Notes: a model not told the origin generated them from the letters alone. A stretch of DNA of 33,369 nucleotides from Holophagaceae bacterium (GCA_025350765.1 JANXXC010000078.1:1-33369), one strand, 5' to 3'; counted from the first letter of the stretch, positions 13,396 to 22,732 are shown. A program made the numbers and translations.

Positions 13396-15174
13396 ATGAA
13401 GGACTTCTTCAAGAATTTGTTCGCCTCGCTGTTGGCCCTGGTGCTTTTCTGCGGGTTCATTTTCATCTTTTTCATCGCCATCGCGGCGGCCGGCGGATCG
13501 AAGACCTTGGTGGCCCCGAAGTCGGTGCTGGTCTTCGACCTGAGTACCAACATCCCCGATTCCTTGCCTGAGGCGGGGCCCGGGGAGGCGCTGCAGCAGG
13601 CGCTGAACGGCCGCGAAAGCGCCACTCCGCTTTACGCGCTCATCAAGGCACTGGATCGCGCCGCCAAGGACAACCGCATCTCCGCGCTCTACCTCACCGG
13701 CAATCCGCAATCCTCGGGCTACGGTTCGGGACCCGCGGCCCTGAAGGAATTGAAGGAGGCCATCGCCCGGTTCAAGATCAGCGGGAAGCCCGTGGTGGCC
13801 TACAACCTGGGCTGGAGCAAGAAGGCCTACTACCTATGCGCAGGCACGGGCAAGGTCCAGATCAATCCTTTCGGAGAAGTGGAAATGACGGGGCTCGCGT
13901 CGGAGCCGATGTTCTTCGGCGGGGCTTTCCAGAAGTACGGTATCGAAGTGCAAGTCACCCGCGTGGGCAAGTACAAGAGCGCCGTCGAGCCTTTCATCCT
14001 GGACAAAATGAGCGACGCCAATCGGGAACAGATCGCCAAGCTGCTGGGCGACATCTGGGAGGATTGGAAAGGCAGCGTGGCCAAGGACCGGCACAAGACC
14101 GCCGAAGACATCCAGAAAATATCGGATGAACAGGGCCTCTTGCTGGCCGCTGACGCCAAGGCCGCGGGCCTGGTGGATCAGATCGCGACCGAAGACGAGG
14201 TGCTGGACCAATTGAAATCCCTGGCGGGCAAGACCGCCAAGGACAAAGATTTTCCTCAAATCACCATGGATGAATACGCGGGCTTGCCCGCTGAGATTCA
14301 GAAGGGCAAGAACCGTATCGCGCTCATTTATGCCGAAGGGGAAATCGTGGATGGCGAGGGCACGGGCGGCCAGATCGGCGGCGATAAAATGGCCCGCGAA
14401 CTTCGCAAGCTGCGTCTCGATAAAAACGTGAAGGCGGTCGTGATGCGCGTCAACAGTCCCGGTGGCAGCGCCTCCGCCAGCGATCTGATTCAGCGGGAAG
14501 TGATCCTCACCAAGAAAGAAAAGCCCATGATTATTTCCATGGGCTACCTCGCGGCCTCCGGCGGCTACTGGATCAGCACCTACGGCGACCGCATCTTCGC
14601 CGAGCCCAACACCATCACCGGTTCCATCGGCGTCTTTGGACTGTTACCCAACGTGAAGAAGCTGGCCAACGAGCACGGCATCACTTGGGACGAGGTCTCC
14701 ACCAGCAAGATGGCCAATCCCATGACCCTCGCCCGACCGAAATCCGAATTCGAGCTTTCGCGCATCCAGGGCGTGGTGGACCACATCTACGACCAATTTC
14801 TGTTCAAGGTTTCCGAAAGCCGCCACCTCACCAAGGAGGGCGTGAACGAGATCGCCCAAGGGCGCGTGTGGAGCGGCTCTGAGGCCCTCAAGCTCAAACT
14901 GGTGGATGAACTTGGCGGACTCGAAGACGCCATCCGCTACGCCGCCAAAAAGGCCAACATCGAAAACGACTACCGCGTGGATGGCCCTGGCGTCTCCAAG
15001 AAACCCATCGAGAAATTGATGGAATCCCTGAGTGGCGAGAAACAGCACAAGCTCGCCAAAGGCCCAGCCGAGCAGATCATGGCCGAGTTCCAGCGCCAAT
15101 TGAAAATGCTCACGTCGCTGAACGATCCCCAGGGCGTCTACGCCCGGATGCCCATGGAGATCAGCATCCGCTGA
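13396..15174 (+). CDS. sppA: Signal peptide peptidase SppA, 67-kDa type
   Basis: 592 aa, the double-length form with two crotonase-like domains, as in E. coli SppA. A membrane anchor is at residues 9-31. The N-terminal domain has the general base Lys in GKYKSAVEPF (K194) and the C-terminal domain has the nucleophile Ser in LAASGGYWIS (S388), followed by TITGSIGVFG; these match K209 and S409 of E. coli. It digests signal peptides left in the inner membrane after export. It follows the FMN reductase gene by 3 nt. A palindrome lies in the gap to the convergent rimM. Confidence 0.95.
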   Translation: MKDFFKNLFASLLALVLFCGFIFIFFIAIAAAGGSKTLVAPKSVLVFDLSTNIPDSLPEAGPGEALQQALNGRESATPLYALIKALDRAAKDNRISALYLTGNPQSSGYGSGPAALKELKEAIARFKISGKPVVAYNLGWSKKAYYLCAGTGKVQINPFGEVEMTGLASEPMFFGGAFQKYGIEVQVTRVGKYKSAVEPFILDKMSDANREQIAKLLGDIWEDWKGSVAKDRHKTAEDIQKISDEQGLLLAADAKAAGLVDQIATEDEVLDQLKSLAGKTAKDKDFPQITMDEYAGLPAEIQKGKNRIALIYAEGEIVDGEGTGGQIGGDKMARELRKLRLDKNVKAVVMRVNSPGGSASASDLIQREVILTKKEKPMIISMGYLAASGGYWISTYGDRIFAEPNTITGSIGVFGLLPNVKKLANEHGITWDEVSTSKMANPMTLARPKSEFELSRIQGVVDHIYDQFLFKVSESRHLTKEGVNEIAQGRVWSGSEALKLKLVDELGGLEDAIRYAAKKANIENDYRVDGPGVSKKPIEKLMESLSGEKQHKLAKGPAEQIMAEFQRQLKMLTSLNDPQGVYARMPMEISIR

Positions 15175-15190
15175 TGAAAAGCGGCTATGG

Positions 15191-15266
15191 GCGATGAGCC
15201 ATGAGCTAAGAGCTATACGAGCGAAAAACTCGTAGCTCTTGGCTCATAGCTGTTAGCTCATAGCTC
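15191..15266. repeat. GAGCTATGAGCT palindrome between sppA and rimM, carrying the rimM stop
   Basis: Iterated GAGCYATGAGCTAA units form an imperfect palindrome; the central stem is AAGAGCTATACGAG (15208-15221) with CTCGTAGCTCTT (15229-15240) and an AAAAA-rich loop. The rimM stop codon (15258-15260) and last sense codons lie in the right arm. It may end transcription of both convergent genes. Confidence 0.7.
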
Positions 15267-15797
15267 CAACAGCCCCTCCGGACCATCCAGGTCCAGCCTT
15301 CGTTGAGATAGATCCACTCCCCACCAGGCCTTGATGTAGGGGATCTCTCGCAGGCCCGCGCGGCCCTTTCGGAGGTCGCGCATGATCACCATGTCGTAGC
15401 CCATGGGCGTGGGGTCCAAGCGCACCACTTCGCCCACCTTGAGTCCGCCCACATGAACGGCGCAGCCGATCCATTCATGTCGAAAGCTCTCGCCTTCTCC
15501 CCGAGTGGCTTGGGCCTCGGGCATCCACAGCGCCCAACCCTTCAAGGCTTCGGCCGCCGTGCGATCTGGAACGCCGTCAAGGGCGACGCAGGGGCGGTCC
15601 TGGTGCCATCGGAACAGCCGCACTTGGATCTCCCGCGCGGGTGGCACGGCGGCATCTTCCCCTTCCAGATCCACCGAGGGTGGCGCCAGCACTAGGCCTT
15701 GAAGCTTCGGCAGCCGCTCCGGTTCATCCATCAGGGCATGGAAGAGGAATTCCCCCTTCAGGCCCTGCACCCGCGCCAGATGGCCCAGCAGCAGCAT
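15258..15797 (-). CDS. rimM: 16S rRNA processing protein RimM
   Basis: 179 aa. The RimM N-terminal barrel is recognisable from LLLGHLARVQGLKGEF (G-rich, residues 2-17) through the middle (ALDGVPDRTAAEALKG), and the C-terminal PRC barrel contains IGCAVHVGGLKVGEVVRLD and ends with IPYIKAWWGVDLSQRRLDLD. RimM binds ribosomal protein S19 and helps mature the 30S head. The start overlaps the khpA stop by 1 bp (TGATG). The last residues LLEL and the stop come from a palindromic repeat. The usual next genes, trmD and rplS, are not here. Confidence 0.9.
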   Translation of the reverse strand: MLLLGHLARVQGLKGEFLFHALMDEPERLPKLQGLVLAPPSVDLEGEDAAVPPAREIQVRLFRWHQDRPCVALDGVPDRTAAEALKGWALWMPEAQATRGEGESFRHEWIGCAVHVGGLKVGEVVRLDPTPMGYDMVIMRDLRKGRAGLREIPYIKAWWGVDLSQRRLDLDGPEGLLEL

Positions 15798-16108
15798 CAG
15801 GCCTCCGGGGCAGGCTCGGGATGGACGGGAGGTTCGGACCTTTCACGGCGGCGGGGCCGATCGGCTTCGTCCTCATCGAAGAGTTCCAAATTGAGGATGA
15901 GCCCGTGTTTCTCAGCGGCGGCCTGCACCAGGGTGCGCAGGCTCGAAATCATGCGGCCGCTCTTGCCGATGATGCGGCCCCGGTCTATCGGCTCCGCGAA
16001 GATCACCACATCCCGTTTCCGGCCCGCTTCCTTGACGTCGATGCGCAGGGCTTCGGGGTGGTCCAGCATGGGCGAAAGCACGTCCTTGAGAAAAGCTTCG
16101 AGGTTCAT
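15797..16108 (-). CDS. khpA: KH-domain RNA-binding protein KhpA
   Basis: 103 aa. A single KH domain has the GxxG loop in GRIIGKSGRMISSLRTL; the C-terminus is an acidic/proline tail (from about residue 78) that is longer than in most KhpA proteins. KhpA binds RNA, often with KhpB/EloR, and is nearly always between rpsP and rimM as here. The gene overlaps rimM by 1 bp and lies behind a strong hairpin after rpsP. Confidence 0.9.
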   Translation of the reverse strand: MNLEAFLKDVLSPMLDHPEALRIDVKEAGRKRDVVIFAEPIDRGRIIGKSGRMISSLRTLVQAAAEKHGLILNLELFDEDEADRPRRRERSEPPVHPEPAPEA

Positions 16109-16122
16109 GGCCGCTCCTGAAC

Positions 16123-16158
16123 AAAAAGCCGGGCCCAGTGGAACTCGGGGCCCGGCTC
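16123..16158 (-). terminator. Rho-independent terminator between rpsP and khpA
   Basis: On the minus strand a perfect 9-bp GC stem, GCCGGGCCC with GGGCCCGGC (11-nt loop), is followed directly by TTTTT. It lies inside the operon, so read-through would set the level of khpA-rimM below that of rpsP. Confidence 0.82.
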
Positions 16159-16188
16159 TTAGAATTCGTTAATTCGTTTGTCGGGAGA

Positions 16189-16431
16189 TTAAAGGATCGC
16201 GTGCTTCTTGAAGAGTTCCACCACGGTCTTGGAGGGGCTGGCGCCCTTGGCGATCCAGGCCTTGGCCTTTTCGGCATCGATGCGCACGGTCTCGCCCGCG
16301 GTCGCGATGGGATTCACGAAGCCCAGCACCTCAATGGCCTGACCCGTGGGGATGCGGTCGTTTTCGCTGACGACGATGTGGTAGAAAGGGCGCTTCTTGG
16401 CGCCATTACGAGCAAGACGAATGGAAAGCAT
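16189..16431 (-). CDS. rpsP: 30S ribosomal protein S16
   Basis: 80 aa, normal length. MLSIRLARNGAKKRPFYHIV at the N-terminus and GRIPTG-type EN-DRIPTGQAIEVLGFVNP are diagnostic. S16 binds 16S rRNA early in assembly of the 30S body. I chose the ATG at 16429-16431 because AGGAG lies 5 nt upstream and S16 begins there; the frame is open a further 16 codons. kynU ends 85 nt upstream. Confidence 0.96.
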   Translation of the reverse strand: MLSIRLARNGAKKRPFYHIVVSENDRIPTGQAIEVLGFVNPIATAGETVRIDAEKAKAWIAKGASPSKTVVELFKKHAIL

Positions 16432-16516
16432 GGGCACTCCTGAGCGGATCAGTGTATCCCAGGATCCGTGATTTCCCAAGGGAAAATATGGGCGTTGAGG
16501 GGTGCCTGAATTTCGT

Positions 16517-17773
16517 TCAGGTCACGACTCCACGTTGGTGGAAACGCGTCGCGCGCCACTCGCCGCTTTGCAGCACCTTGACCAGGTGTTCCACCGCGTC
16601 CCACACGTCCACATAGCGGGTGTAGAGCGGCGTGAAGCCGAAGCGCAGGATGTCCGGGGCGCGGAAATCGCCAATGACGCCTCGCGCAATCAAGGCCTGC
16701 ATCATTGGGTATCCGGCGGTGGGGTGGGAAAAGCTCACCTGGCTGCCGCGCAGGGCGGCATCTCGTGGCGACGCTAGGGTCACGCCGTGGCCCGCGCAGC
16801 GTTCCTCCACCAGATGGATGAAACGCTCCGTCAGGGCGATGGACTTGGCGCGAAGGGCCGCCATGCCGCCATGGGCTTCCGCGGCGAGCAGCGTATCCAC
16901 GCCGCACTCGAGGGCCGCCAAGGAGAGCACTGGTGGCGTGCCGCAAAGAAAGCGCGTGATGCCAGGACCCGGCCGATAGTCCGGCACGAACTCGAAAGGC
17001 GCGGCATGGCCCAGCCAGCCGGAGAGCGGCTGCCAAAAACGATCCGCGAGGCGGGGATGGACCCAGATGAAAGCCGGCGCCCCCGGCCCACCATTGAGGT
17101 ACTTATAGCCGCACCCCACCGCGAAATCGGCATCGCTTTCTTTCAGGTTCACCGGCAAGGCGCCCGCGCTGTGGGCCAGGTCCCAGACCGTGAGCGCCCC
17201 GGCCTGATGGGCGGCCCGGGTGAGGCCTGCCATATCGTGCAGACGCCCAGTCCGGTAGTTCACTTGGGTGAGCATCAGCACCGCTAATTCGTCATCGAGG
17301 CAAGCGGTGATCTCATCGGCCTCTACCAGCTTCAGCACCAGTCCTTGCTCCCGCGCCAAGCTTTCGGCGATGTAGAGATCCGTGGGGAAGTTGCTGCGCT
17401 CGGAGAGGATGACGGAGCGATGGGGGGAGTCGGCCTTGACCATGCGCAGGGCTGCGCTGAGGGCTTTGAACAGGTTCACCGAGGTGGAATCCGCCACCAC
17501 CAGTTCGTTCGCTCCCGCGCCCACCAGCCGCGCAATTTTGTCGCCCACTCGGCGAGGGAGTTCCATCCACCCGGCGTTGTTCCAGCTCTTGATGAGATCC
17601 AAACCCCATTCCGCGTGGACGACCTCTTGAACCCGCGCGGCGGTGGCCCGGGGAAGGGCCCCTAAGGAGTTGCCATCCAGGTAGATCACGCCAGCGGGCA
17701 GATCGAATTGATCTCGCAGGGGCGCCAGCGGGTCCTGGGCATCGAGGTTCAGACAGTCTTGGCGGGTGGTCAT
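16517..17773 (-). CDS. kynU: Kynureninase
   Basis: 418 aa from the ATG at 17771-17773. PLP-dependent enzyme that splits kynurenine into anthranilate and alanine in tryptophan breakdown or quinoline-type biosynthesis. Seen: [36 protein letters not shown] with the PLP Asp, and the Schiff-base Lys in [11 protein letters not shown] (K224). From memory, the start [20 protein letters not shown] closely resembles the Pseudomonas enzyme, which supports this start over the ATG at 17806. No kynA or kynB is nearby. It sits between ffh and rpsP, where a kynureninase is not usual, 40 nt after ffh. Confidence 0.92.
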   Translation of the reverse strand: MTTRQDCLNLDAQDPLAPLRDQFDLPAGVIYLDGNSLGALPRATAARVQEVVHAEWGLDLIKSWNNAGWMELPRRVGDKIARLVGAGANELVVADSTSVNLFKALSAALRMVKADSPHRSVILSERSNFPTDLYIAESLAREQGLVLKLVEADEITACLDDELAVLMLTQVNYRTGRLHDMAGLTRAAHQAGALTVWDLAHSAGALPVNLKESDADFAVGCGYKYLNGGPGAPAFIWVHPRLADRFWQPLSGWLGHAAPFEFVPDYRPGPGITRFLCGTPPVLSLAALECGVDTLLAAEAHGGMAALRAKSIALTERFIHLVEERCAGHGVTLASPRDAALRGSQVSFSHPTAGYPMMQALIARGVIGDFRAPDILRFGFTPLYTRYVDVWDAVEHLVKVLQSGEWRATRFHQRGVVT

Positions 17774-17813
17774 CAGGAGTTCCGGAGAGCGATATTCAAT
17801 CGACATGGAGGCT

Positions 17814-19196
17814 CTAGAAAGGCATTCCCATGCCGCCGCCCTTCATGCCACCGGCCATGCGCTGCATGCGCTGCATGCGGTTCATGAATTTAGGATCGTT
17901 CATCTGGGTCATCATCTTTTTCATCTCAAGGTACTGCTTCAGAAGCTGGTTCACTTCCTGCACCGACCTTCCCGAACCCCCGGCCACGCGGCGTTTGCGC
18001 TTGGCGTCCAGCAAGTTGTGATTGTTGCGCTCCTTGGGTGTCATGGAATCGAGAATGGCTTGAAGGTGTTTCATCCGTTTGTCCGTGGCGAGATTCGCCA
18101 TCTGATCTTTCTGTTCTTTCGTCACGCCCGGCAAGGGCAGCATGCCCATGATCTTGGTCATGCTTCCCAGCTTTGATACCTGCTGGAATTGCTGGCGCAT
18201 ATCCTCAAGCGTGAACTGATTTTTGGCCATGCGGCTCGCCATGCGCTCCGCTTCTTTTTCATCGATCTTGTCCTTGGCGTGCTCAATCAAACTCAGCACG
18301 TCGCCCATGCCGAGAATGCGCTGGGCCATACGGTCGGGATGAAACCGCTCGAAATCGTCGAGCTTCTCGCCGCTCCCCGTGAACTTGATGGGCTGGCCTG
18401 TGGCCTGCTTGATGCTGAAGGCCGCGCCGCCGCGAGTGTCGCCGTCGGTCTTGGTAAGGATGACGCCGGTGATGGCGAGCTGTTCGTGGAACGAGCCCGC
18501 CGAGCGCACCGCATCCTGGCCCGTCATGGCGTCGGCCACGAATAAGATTTCTGAAGGCGAGCAGGCCTCCTTAATGCGCGATAGCTCGCCCATGAGTTGC
18601 TCATCAATATGCAGGCGGCCCGCGGTGTCCAGGATCACCACGTCCCAGCCCTTGGCCTTGGCTTCCTTCACGGCCGCCGTGCAGATCTCGACGGGATCCA
18701 TGCTGTCGTGATGAAAGCTCGGAATGCCCGCGTCCTTGGCGACCACGTGCAGCTGCTGGATGGCGGCGGGGCGGTAGACGTCTGCGGGCACCAGCAGCGG
18801 TGAGCTGCCGTTCTTCTTTAGGAATTTCGCCAGCTTGCCGCAGGTGGTCGTCTTGCCCGCGCCCTGAAGCCCCACCATCATCACCACCGTGGGGGGCTGG
18901 GAAGCGAAGCGCAGGGGCTTCTCGTCGGCCTGACCGCCCATGATCTCCACCAGTTCCTTGTGGACGATGTCGATGAAAGCCTGGCCTGGATTTAAGCCCT
19001 GGAGGACCTCCACACCCAGTGCTTTTTCTTTGACCCGGGCGAGGAAAGTCCGCGCCACCGCCACGTGCACATCGGCTTCCAGCAGGGCCATGCGCACTTC
19101 GCGCAAGGCTTCATCAATGTTTGTTTCCGTGAGCTTCGACTGACCCCGGAGGGTCTTCATGGCCTTGGATAATTTTTCAGTAAGAGAATCAAACAT
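17814..19196 (-). CDS. ffh: Signal recognition particle protein Ffh
   Basis: 460 aa. N domain (1-90), GTPase G domain with P-loop [25 protein letters not shown] and [11 protein letters not shown], and a Met-rich M domain ending with [20 protein letters not shown] that binds SRP RNA and signal sequences. It targets membrane proteins to the translocon with FtsY. First gene of the minus-strand ffh-kynU-rpsP-khpA-rimM series. A TAGAAT box is at 19232-19237. The SRP RNA gene was not found in this window. Confidence 0.97.
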   Translation of the reverse strand: MFDSLTEKLSKAMKTLRGQSKLTETNIDEALREVRMALLEADVHVAVARTFLARVKEKALGVEVLQGLNPGQAFIDIVHKELVEIMGGQADEKPLRFASQPPTVVMMVGLQGAGKTTTCGKLAKFLKKNGSSPLLVPADVYRPAAIQQLHVVAKDAGIPSFHHDSMDPVEICTAAVKEAKAKGWDVVILDTAGRLHIDEQLMGELSRIKEACSPSEILFVADAMTGQDAVRSAGSFHEQLAITGVILTKTDGDTRGGAAFSIKQATGQPIKFTGSGEKLDDFERFHPDRMAQRILGMGDVLSLIEHAKDKIDEKEAERMASRMAKNQFTLEDMRQQFQQVSKLGSMTKIMGMLPLPGVTKEQKDQMANLATDKRMKHLQAILDSMTPKERNNHNLLDAKRKRRVAGGSGRSVQEVNQLLKQYLEMKKMMTQMNDPKFMNRMQRMQRMAGGMKGGGMGMPF

Positions 19197-19304
19197 GGCG
19201 AACCTTGGGGGCCGAATGGGCCGAATCTTTCATTCTAAGCCGTTGTAACAAAATATCCTTTTCATTCGCTCGCGTTGGCCGGCACTTGTGCCCATTGGGG
19301 TATA

Positions 19305-19358
19305 AGGGGCCCTAACGGAATCTCTAAACGGTGAAGGGTAATTCCGTAACGGCCCCTA
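19305..19358. repeat. Dispersed palindrome, GGGGCCGTTACGGAAT family, copy 2
   Basis: Arms AGGGGCCCTAACGGAAT (19305-19321) and ATTCCGTAACGGCCCCT (19341-19357) pair at all but two or three positions around a 19-nt loop. It lies in the divergent gap between ffh and the DUF255 gene, the cleanest copy in the window. Confidence 0.78.
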
Positions 19359-19429
19359 ATGGCCAGCGCTCAAAAAGCCGAACGTGAAGCGCGGTCTGCG
19401 GCCGTGATGAAATGGGATCTGGAGTTTCC

Positions 19430-21433
19430 ATGGCCAACCGCTTAGCCCAAAGCTTGAGTCCCTACCTTTTGCAGCACGCTCACAACCCCGTGAATTGGCA
19501 GCCTTGGGACGAGGAAGCCCTGGCCCGATCCAAAGGCGAGGATAAGCCGATCTTTCTTTCCATCGGCTACAGCGCCTGCCATTGGTGCCACGTGATGGAG
19601 CACGAGAGTTTTGAAAATGAAGCCGTCGCAAAAATCCTGAATGAACACTTCATCCCCATCAAAGTGGACCGCGAGGAACGACCCGATCTCGATGATCTCT
19701 ACATGGACGCGGTGCAAACCCTGACGGGCCACGGCGGTTGGCCCATGAGCGTATGGCTTACGCCGGATCTGCGGCCCTTTTACGGCGGCACCTACTTTCC
19801 GCCAGAGCCTCGACGAGGCATGCCCGGCTTCATTCCGTTGCTCCATCGCATCGCGGGTCTGTGGAAGGAACGCCGCGCGGATGTGGTGGAGCAGGCGGCG
19901 GAATTGACCGTGGAACTGGAGCGCCAAGCTCAGGTTTCCGCGGGTTCGGAGTTGCCCGATGAAACGGTGTTTGAGGGGGCGATGAATCAACTGCGCGGCG
20001 GTTTTGACGCCCGTTGGGGAGGTTTCAGCGGCGCGCCTAAATTTCCGCAGCAGATGGCCATCGAATTGATCCTGCGACGGGGCTCCGACACCGATCAACG
20101 CATGGCGCTGCGAACTTTGGATGCCATGTGGGAAGGCGGAATGTACGACCACCTGGGTGGCGGTTTTGCGCGCTACAGCGTGGACGCCCAGTGGCTGGTG
20201 CCCCACTTCGAAAAAATGCTTTACGACAACGCCCAGCTCATCACCTGCTACCTGGCCGCATTCCAGAAAACCTCTGATGAAAAATACGCGACGATTGCCC
20301 GGGAAAGCTTGGACTATTTGTTGCGCGACATGATGGACGAAAGCGGGGGCGTCCATTCTTCCGAAGACGCCGACAGCGAGGGTGAGGAGGGCAAATTCTA
20401 CGTTTTCACGCCCGAAGACGTGCGCGGCGTTTTGGGTGAAGCCACGCCGCTTTTCTGCGAAGCCTACGGTGTCACGGCCGAGGGCAATTTTGAGCATGGA
20501 ACATCGGTGCTTCACGCTTACGACCGGGCCTCGGATTTTCCGAAAAACCAGGAACCGGAACTCAAACACCTCCGCGAAACCTTGAGAAAAGTCCGCGACC
20601 ATCGCATCCGCCCTGGCAAGGATGATAAGGTTCTGGCGGCTTGGAATGGCCTGGCTTTGTCGGCTTTCGCCCGGGGGTTTCAGGTTCTCGGCGATCAGCG
20701 CTATTTGAACGCCGCGACTCAATGCGCGGAATTTATCCGCCGGGAATTGTGGCAAAAAGGATCACTGCTGCGGGTTTATCGTCTAGGCCGGGCTCATACG
20801 CCAGGATTTTTAGAGGACTATGCCGCGGCGGCCAATGGATTGGTGGATGTCTATGAGGCAGGTTTCGACGCGCGTTGGCTGAGGCTTGCGGAGATCCTGG
20901 CTGAAGGGATGCGCGCGAAATTCGAAGACCCCAAAGAAGGCGGTTTTTTCAGTACCGAAGAAGGTCAAAGCGATCTGCTTTTTCGCCAGAAACCGGGTTT
21001 CGACAATGCGGTTCCCAGTGGCAATACCTTGGCGGCTCTCGCCTTGCTGCGCCTCTCACAGCACCTGGATCGGCAGGATTTTAGAATTTCGGCTGAACGC
21101 ACGCTGGCTTGTTTCGCCCCCTGGATGAAGAAGGCGCCACGCGCTTTTCTCGGCATGATCAGTGCTTTGGATTTGGCCCTTCGGCCTCCGGTGGAAATCG
21201 TGATCGCAGGCGATCTCAAGGAAGCGCAGGGCTTGCTTGCGGAAGTACATCGGGCCTTTATTCCTCATCGCGTGTTGACTTGGGTTGGCGCAGATCCGGC
21301 CCTTCCTTTGCATGTGGGGAAAGGCGCAGCCCAAGGGGGGACCCAGGCTTTCGTTTGTCAAAAAAATTCATGTGCGGCGCCTGTTGGAGATCCAGCGGAG
21401 TTGCGACATTTGCTGCTCCAAACTTCCCCCTAA
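19430..21433 (+). CDS. DUF255 thioredoxin-fold protein (YyaL/spermatogenesis-associated protein 20 family)
   Basis: 667 aa. The N-terminal thioredoxin-like domain begins [20 protein letters not shown] and has the CxxC in [11 protein letters not shown] (C50, C53), then [14 protein letters not shown]. The rest is an (alpha/alpha)6 glycosidase-like barrel with [31 protein letters not shown] and [15 protein letters not shown]. The family is widespread; its reaction is not established. Two cysteines near the C-terminus (CQKNSC) are typical. The ATG at 19430 was chosen because GGAG lies 5 nt before it; an in-frame ATG 18 nt upstream lacks this. Confidence 0.88.
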   Translation: MANRLAQSLSPYLLQHAHNPVNWQPWDEEALARSKGEDKPIFLSIGYSACHWCHVMEHESFENEAVAKILNEHFIPIKVDREERPDLDDLYMDAVQTLTGHGGWPMSVWLTPDLRPFYGGTYFPPEPRRGMPGFIPLLHRIAGLWKERRADVVEQAAELTVELERQAQVSAGSELPDETVFEGAMNQLRGGFDARWGGFSGAPKFPQQMAIELILRRGSDTDQRMALRTLDAMWEGGMYDHLGGGFARYSVDAQWLVPHFEKMLYDNAQLITCYLAAFQKTSDEKYATIARESLDYLLRDMMDESGGVHSSEDADSEGEEGKFYVFTPEDVRGVLGEATPLFCEAYGVTAEGNFEHGTSVLHAYDRASDFPKNQEPELKHLRETLRKVRDHRIRPGKDDKVLAAWNGLALSAFARGFQVLGDQRYLNAATQCAEFIRRELWQKGSLLRVYRLGRAHTPGFLEDYAAAANGLVDVYEAGFDARWLRLAEILAEGMRAKFEDPKEGGFFSTEEGQSDLLFRQKPGFDNAVPSGNTLAALALLRLSQHLDRQDFRISAERTLACFAPWMKKAPRAFLGMISALDLALRPPVEIVIAGDLKEAQGLLAEVHRAFIPHRVLTWVGADPALPLHVGKGAAQGGTQAFVCQKNSCAAPVGDPAELRHLLLQTSP

Positions 21434-21581
21434 TTTTCTCCTTGAGTTCATCCGCCGCTGACGCGATGTTATGCCTTGAGACCGCAGAAAAGCGCGCTCT
21501 TACACAAAGGGGGCGACCATACCCTGCCTGCCCCTCCAGCACGTGGATGTTCTAGGCATCCATGAGGCTGCGACAAAAAAC
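21434..21581. other. Non-coding gap after the DUF255 gene
   Basis: No convincing gene. A promoter-like TTGAGT (21443) and TGTTAT (19 nt on) precede a GC-rich stretch with a short GGGGC/GCCCC stem and CGCAG/CTGCG ends, followed by the hairpin at 21582. A small RNA is possible but I do not recognise one. Confidence 0.25.
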
Positions 21582-21603
21582 AAGGGCACCCTTCGGTGCC
21601 CTT
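21582..21603. terminator. Bidirectional rho-independent terminator
   Basis: AAGGGCACC CTTC GGTGCCCTT is a perfect 9-bp stem with a 4-nt loop. On the minus strand it is followed by GTTTTTTG, strong for the padR-to-DUF1275 operon (last stop 21676). On the plus strand the following TTCTCTTTG is weaker, for the DUF255 gene. Confidence 0.85.
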
Positions 21604-21675
21604 CTCTTTGTGTCTGGGTTTGCCTGCCAAGCCTGGAAAGTATGTCTCGAATCAAAAAATAGGGATAGGTCTTGA

Positions 21676-22572
21676 TCAAGGTTGATCTTCGAGATTCCGC
21701 TTCAGGGCCCGCAACACGAGTCGCACCTGGAGGATCACGGGCCGCGCGGCGAGGAAGCAGAGAAAACCCGCCAACGGCACCGTCACCTTGAAACCGATGT
21801 GGCGGAATCCGAGGGCACCCGCGACACCTCCGATAAAGAAGGAGACGAGGATGAGCAGGTAAAGCCGCAGCTTGGAGCGGTTGGCTTCGATGCGCTCTTT
21901 ATGGGGATCCTTGTCCACGTTGATGTAGGCCAACTTGCTCAACTCGATGCCAATGTCCGTTACGGTCCCGGTGAGATGGGTGGTTCGAACCGCCGCGCCG
22001 CTGATATTGGTGGTGATGGAATTGTGCATGCCCATGATGAAGCAGAGCAGGGCCACGGTCTCCGGTAGATGGAAGCGGATGCGGTCCTGCATGCGCCCGC
22101 CCATGAAGCCAAACACCAGCAATAGAACCGCTTCCACCAATAGGCTGATGGCATAGCGGCTAGGGAGGTCGCGGCGCTTTCCGAAGCTCAAGAGTGTGGT
22201 GGACACGAAGGCCCCGCCCACGAAGAAAAGCAGCATGGCCAGGGCCGTGAGGGTGGTGACGAGATCGCCTGCGGCCGTCGTGTCGGACATGGCGGACACC
22301 ACGCCGGTCATATGAGAGGTGTAATGGGACACCGCCAGAAATCCGCCTGCATTGACCGCGCCGGCGATGAAGGCCATGCACCAGGCAAGCTGGCGGTTCA
22401 TCTCCGCCGTGCGCAGCGCCCCTTCCTTAGTGAAGATCCCCGACTGCAAAGGCAGCGATGCCACGGCGCGTTCCAACACCGTCTGCAAGTCCGCTACGTC
22501 CGGCCGCCGCCTCAATATCCATCGGCCGTAGCGCTTGGCGATGAGAAACAGGTAGCGGGGGATGCGCCGCAC
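21676..22572 (-). CDS. DUF1275 (YoaK-type) membrane protein
   Basis: 298 aa. Six or so hydrophobic segments, with family hallmarks CMAFIAGAVNAGGFLAVSHY, SHMTGVVSAM, and FIMGMHNSITTNISG followed by RTTHLTGTVTDIG. Function unknown; a transport role is often assumed. I chose the GTG at 22570-22572: GGCGGAG lies about 6 nt upstream, and that ribosome binding site is inside the duplicated ruvC tail (22579-22607). The old ruvC stop TGA (of GGAGCTGA) is 1 nt before the GTG, so the two genes were once almost touching. Last gene of the minus-strand operon. Confidence 0.8.
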   Translation of the reverse strand: MRRIPRYLFLIAKRYGRWILRRRPDVADLQTVLERAVASLPLQSGIFTKEGALRTAEMNRQLAWCMAFIAGAVNAGGFLAVSHYTSHMTGVVSAMSDTTAAGDLVTTLTALAMLLFFVGGAFVSTTLLSFGKRRDLPSRYAISLLVEAVLLLVFGFMGGRMQDRIRFHLPETVALLCFIMGMHNSITTNISGAAVRTTHLTGTVTDIGIELSKLAYINVDKDPHKERIEANRSKLRLYLLILVSFFIGGVAGALGFRHIGFKVTVPLAGFLCFLAARPVILQVRLVLRALKRNLEDQP

Positions 22573-22578
22573 CTCAGC

Positions 22579-22732
22579 TCCGCCGCGTTGCAAGCAGGTG
22601 CCCGATGTCCTGCCTCTGGGATCGCAGTGCCAAAGGCGCAAGGGAGCAGGAGCGCAGCGGGAGCGGTGCGATAGGCAGGAGGGCCATCGGGGATTTCATG
22701 GCATCCGCCGCGTTGCAAGCAGGTGCCCGATG
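22579..22732 (-). repeat. Palindromic element in ruvC flanked by a 29-bp duplication of the ruvC tail
   Basis: Positions 22579-22607 and 22704-22732 are identical over 29 bp. Between them (22608-22703, 96 bp) is an element with inverted ends TCCTGCCT and AGGCAGGA and an inner GCTCCCGC motif. On the ruvC strand the first copy gives ...GHLLATRR then MP-stop in the element; the second gives GHLLATRRS-stop, which looks like the original C-terminus. Confidence 0.88.

Noticed and set aside
21434-21603. tmRNA, SRP RNA or a tRNA
   Set aside because: No tRNA-like end with CCA, no SRP RNA core motif and no cloverleaf could be found.
21676-22641. Start of the DUF1275 protein at the TTG near 22641
   Set aside because: That extension is translated from the inserted palindrome and the duplicated ruvC tail; the GTG at 22572 has a good ribosome binding site.
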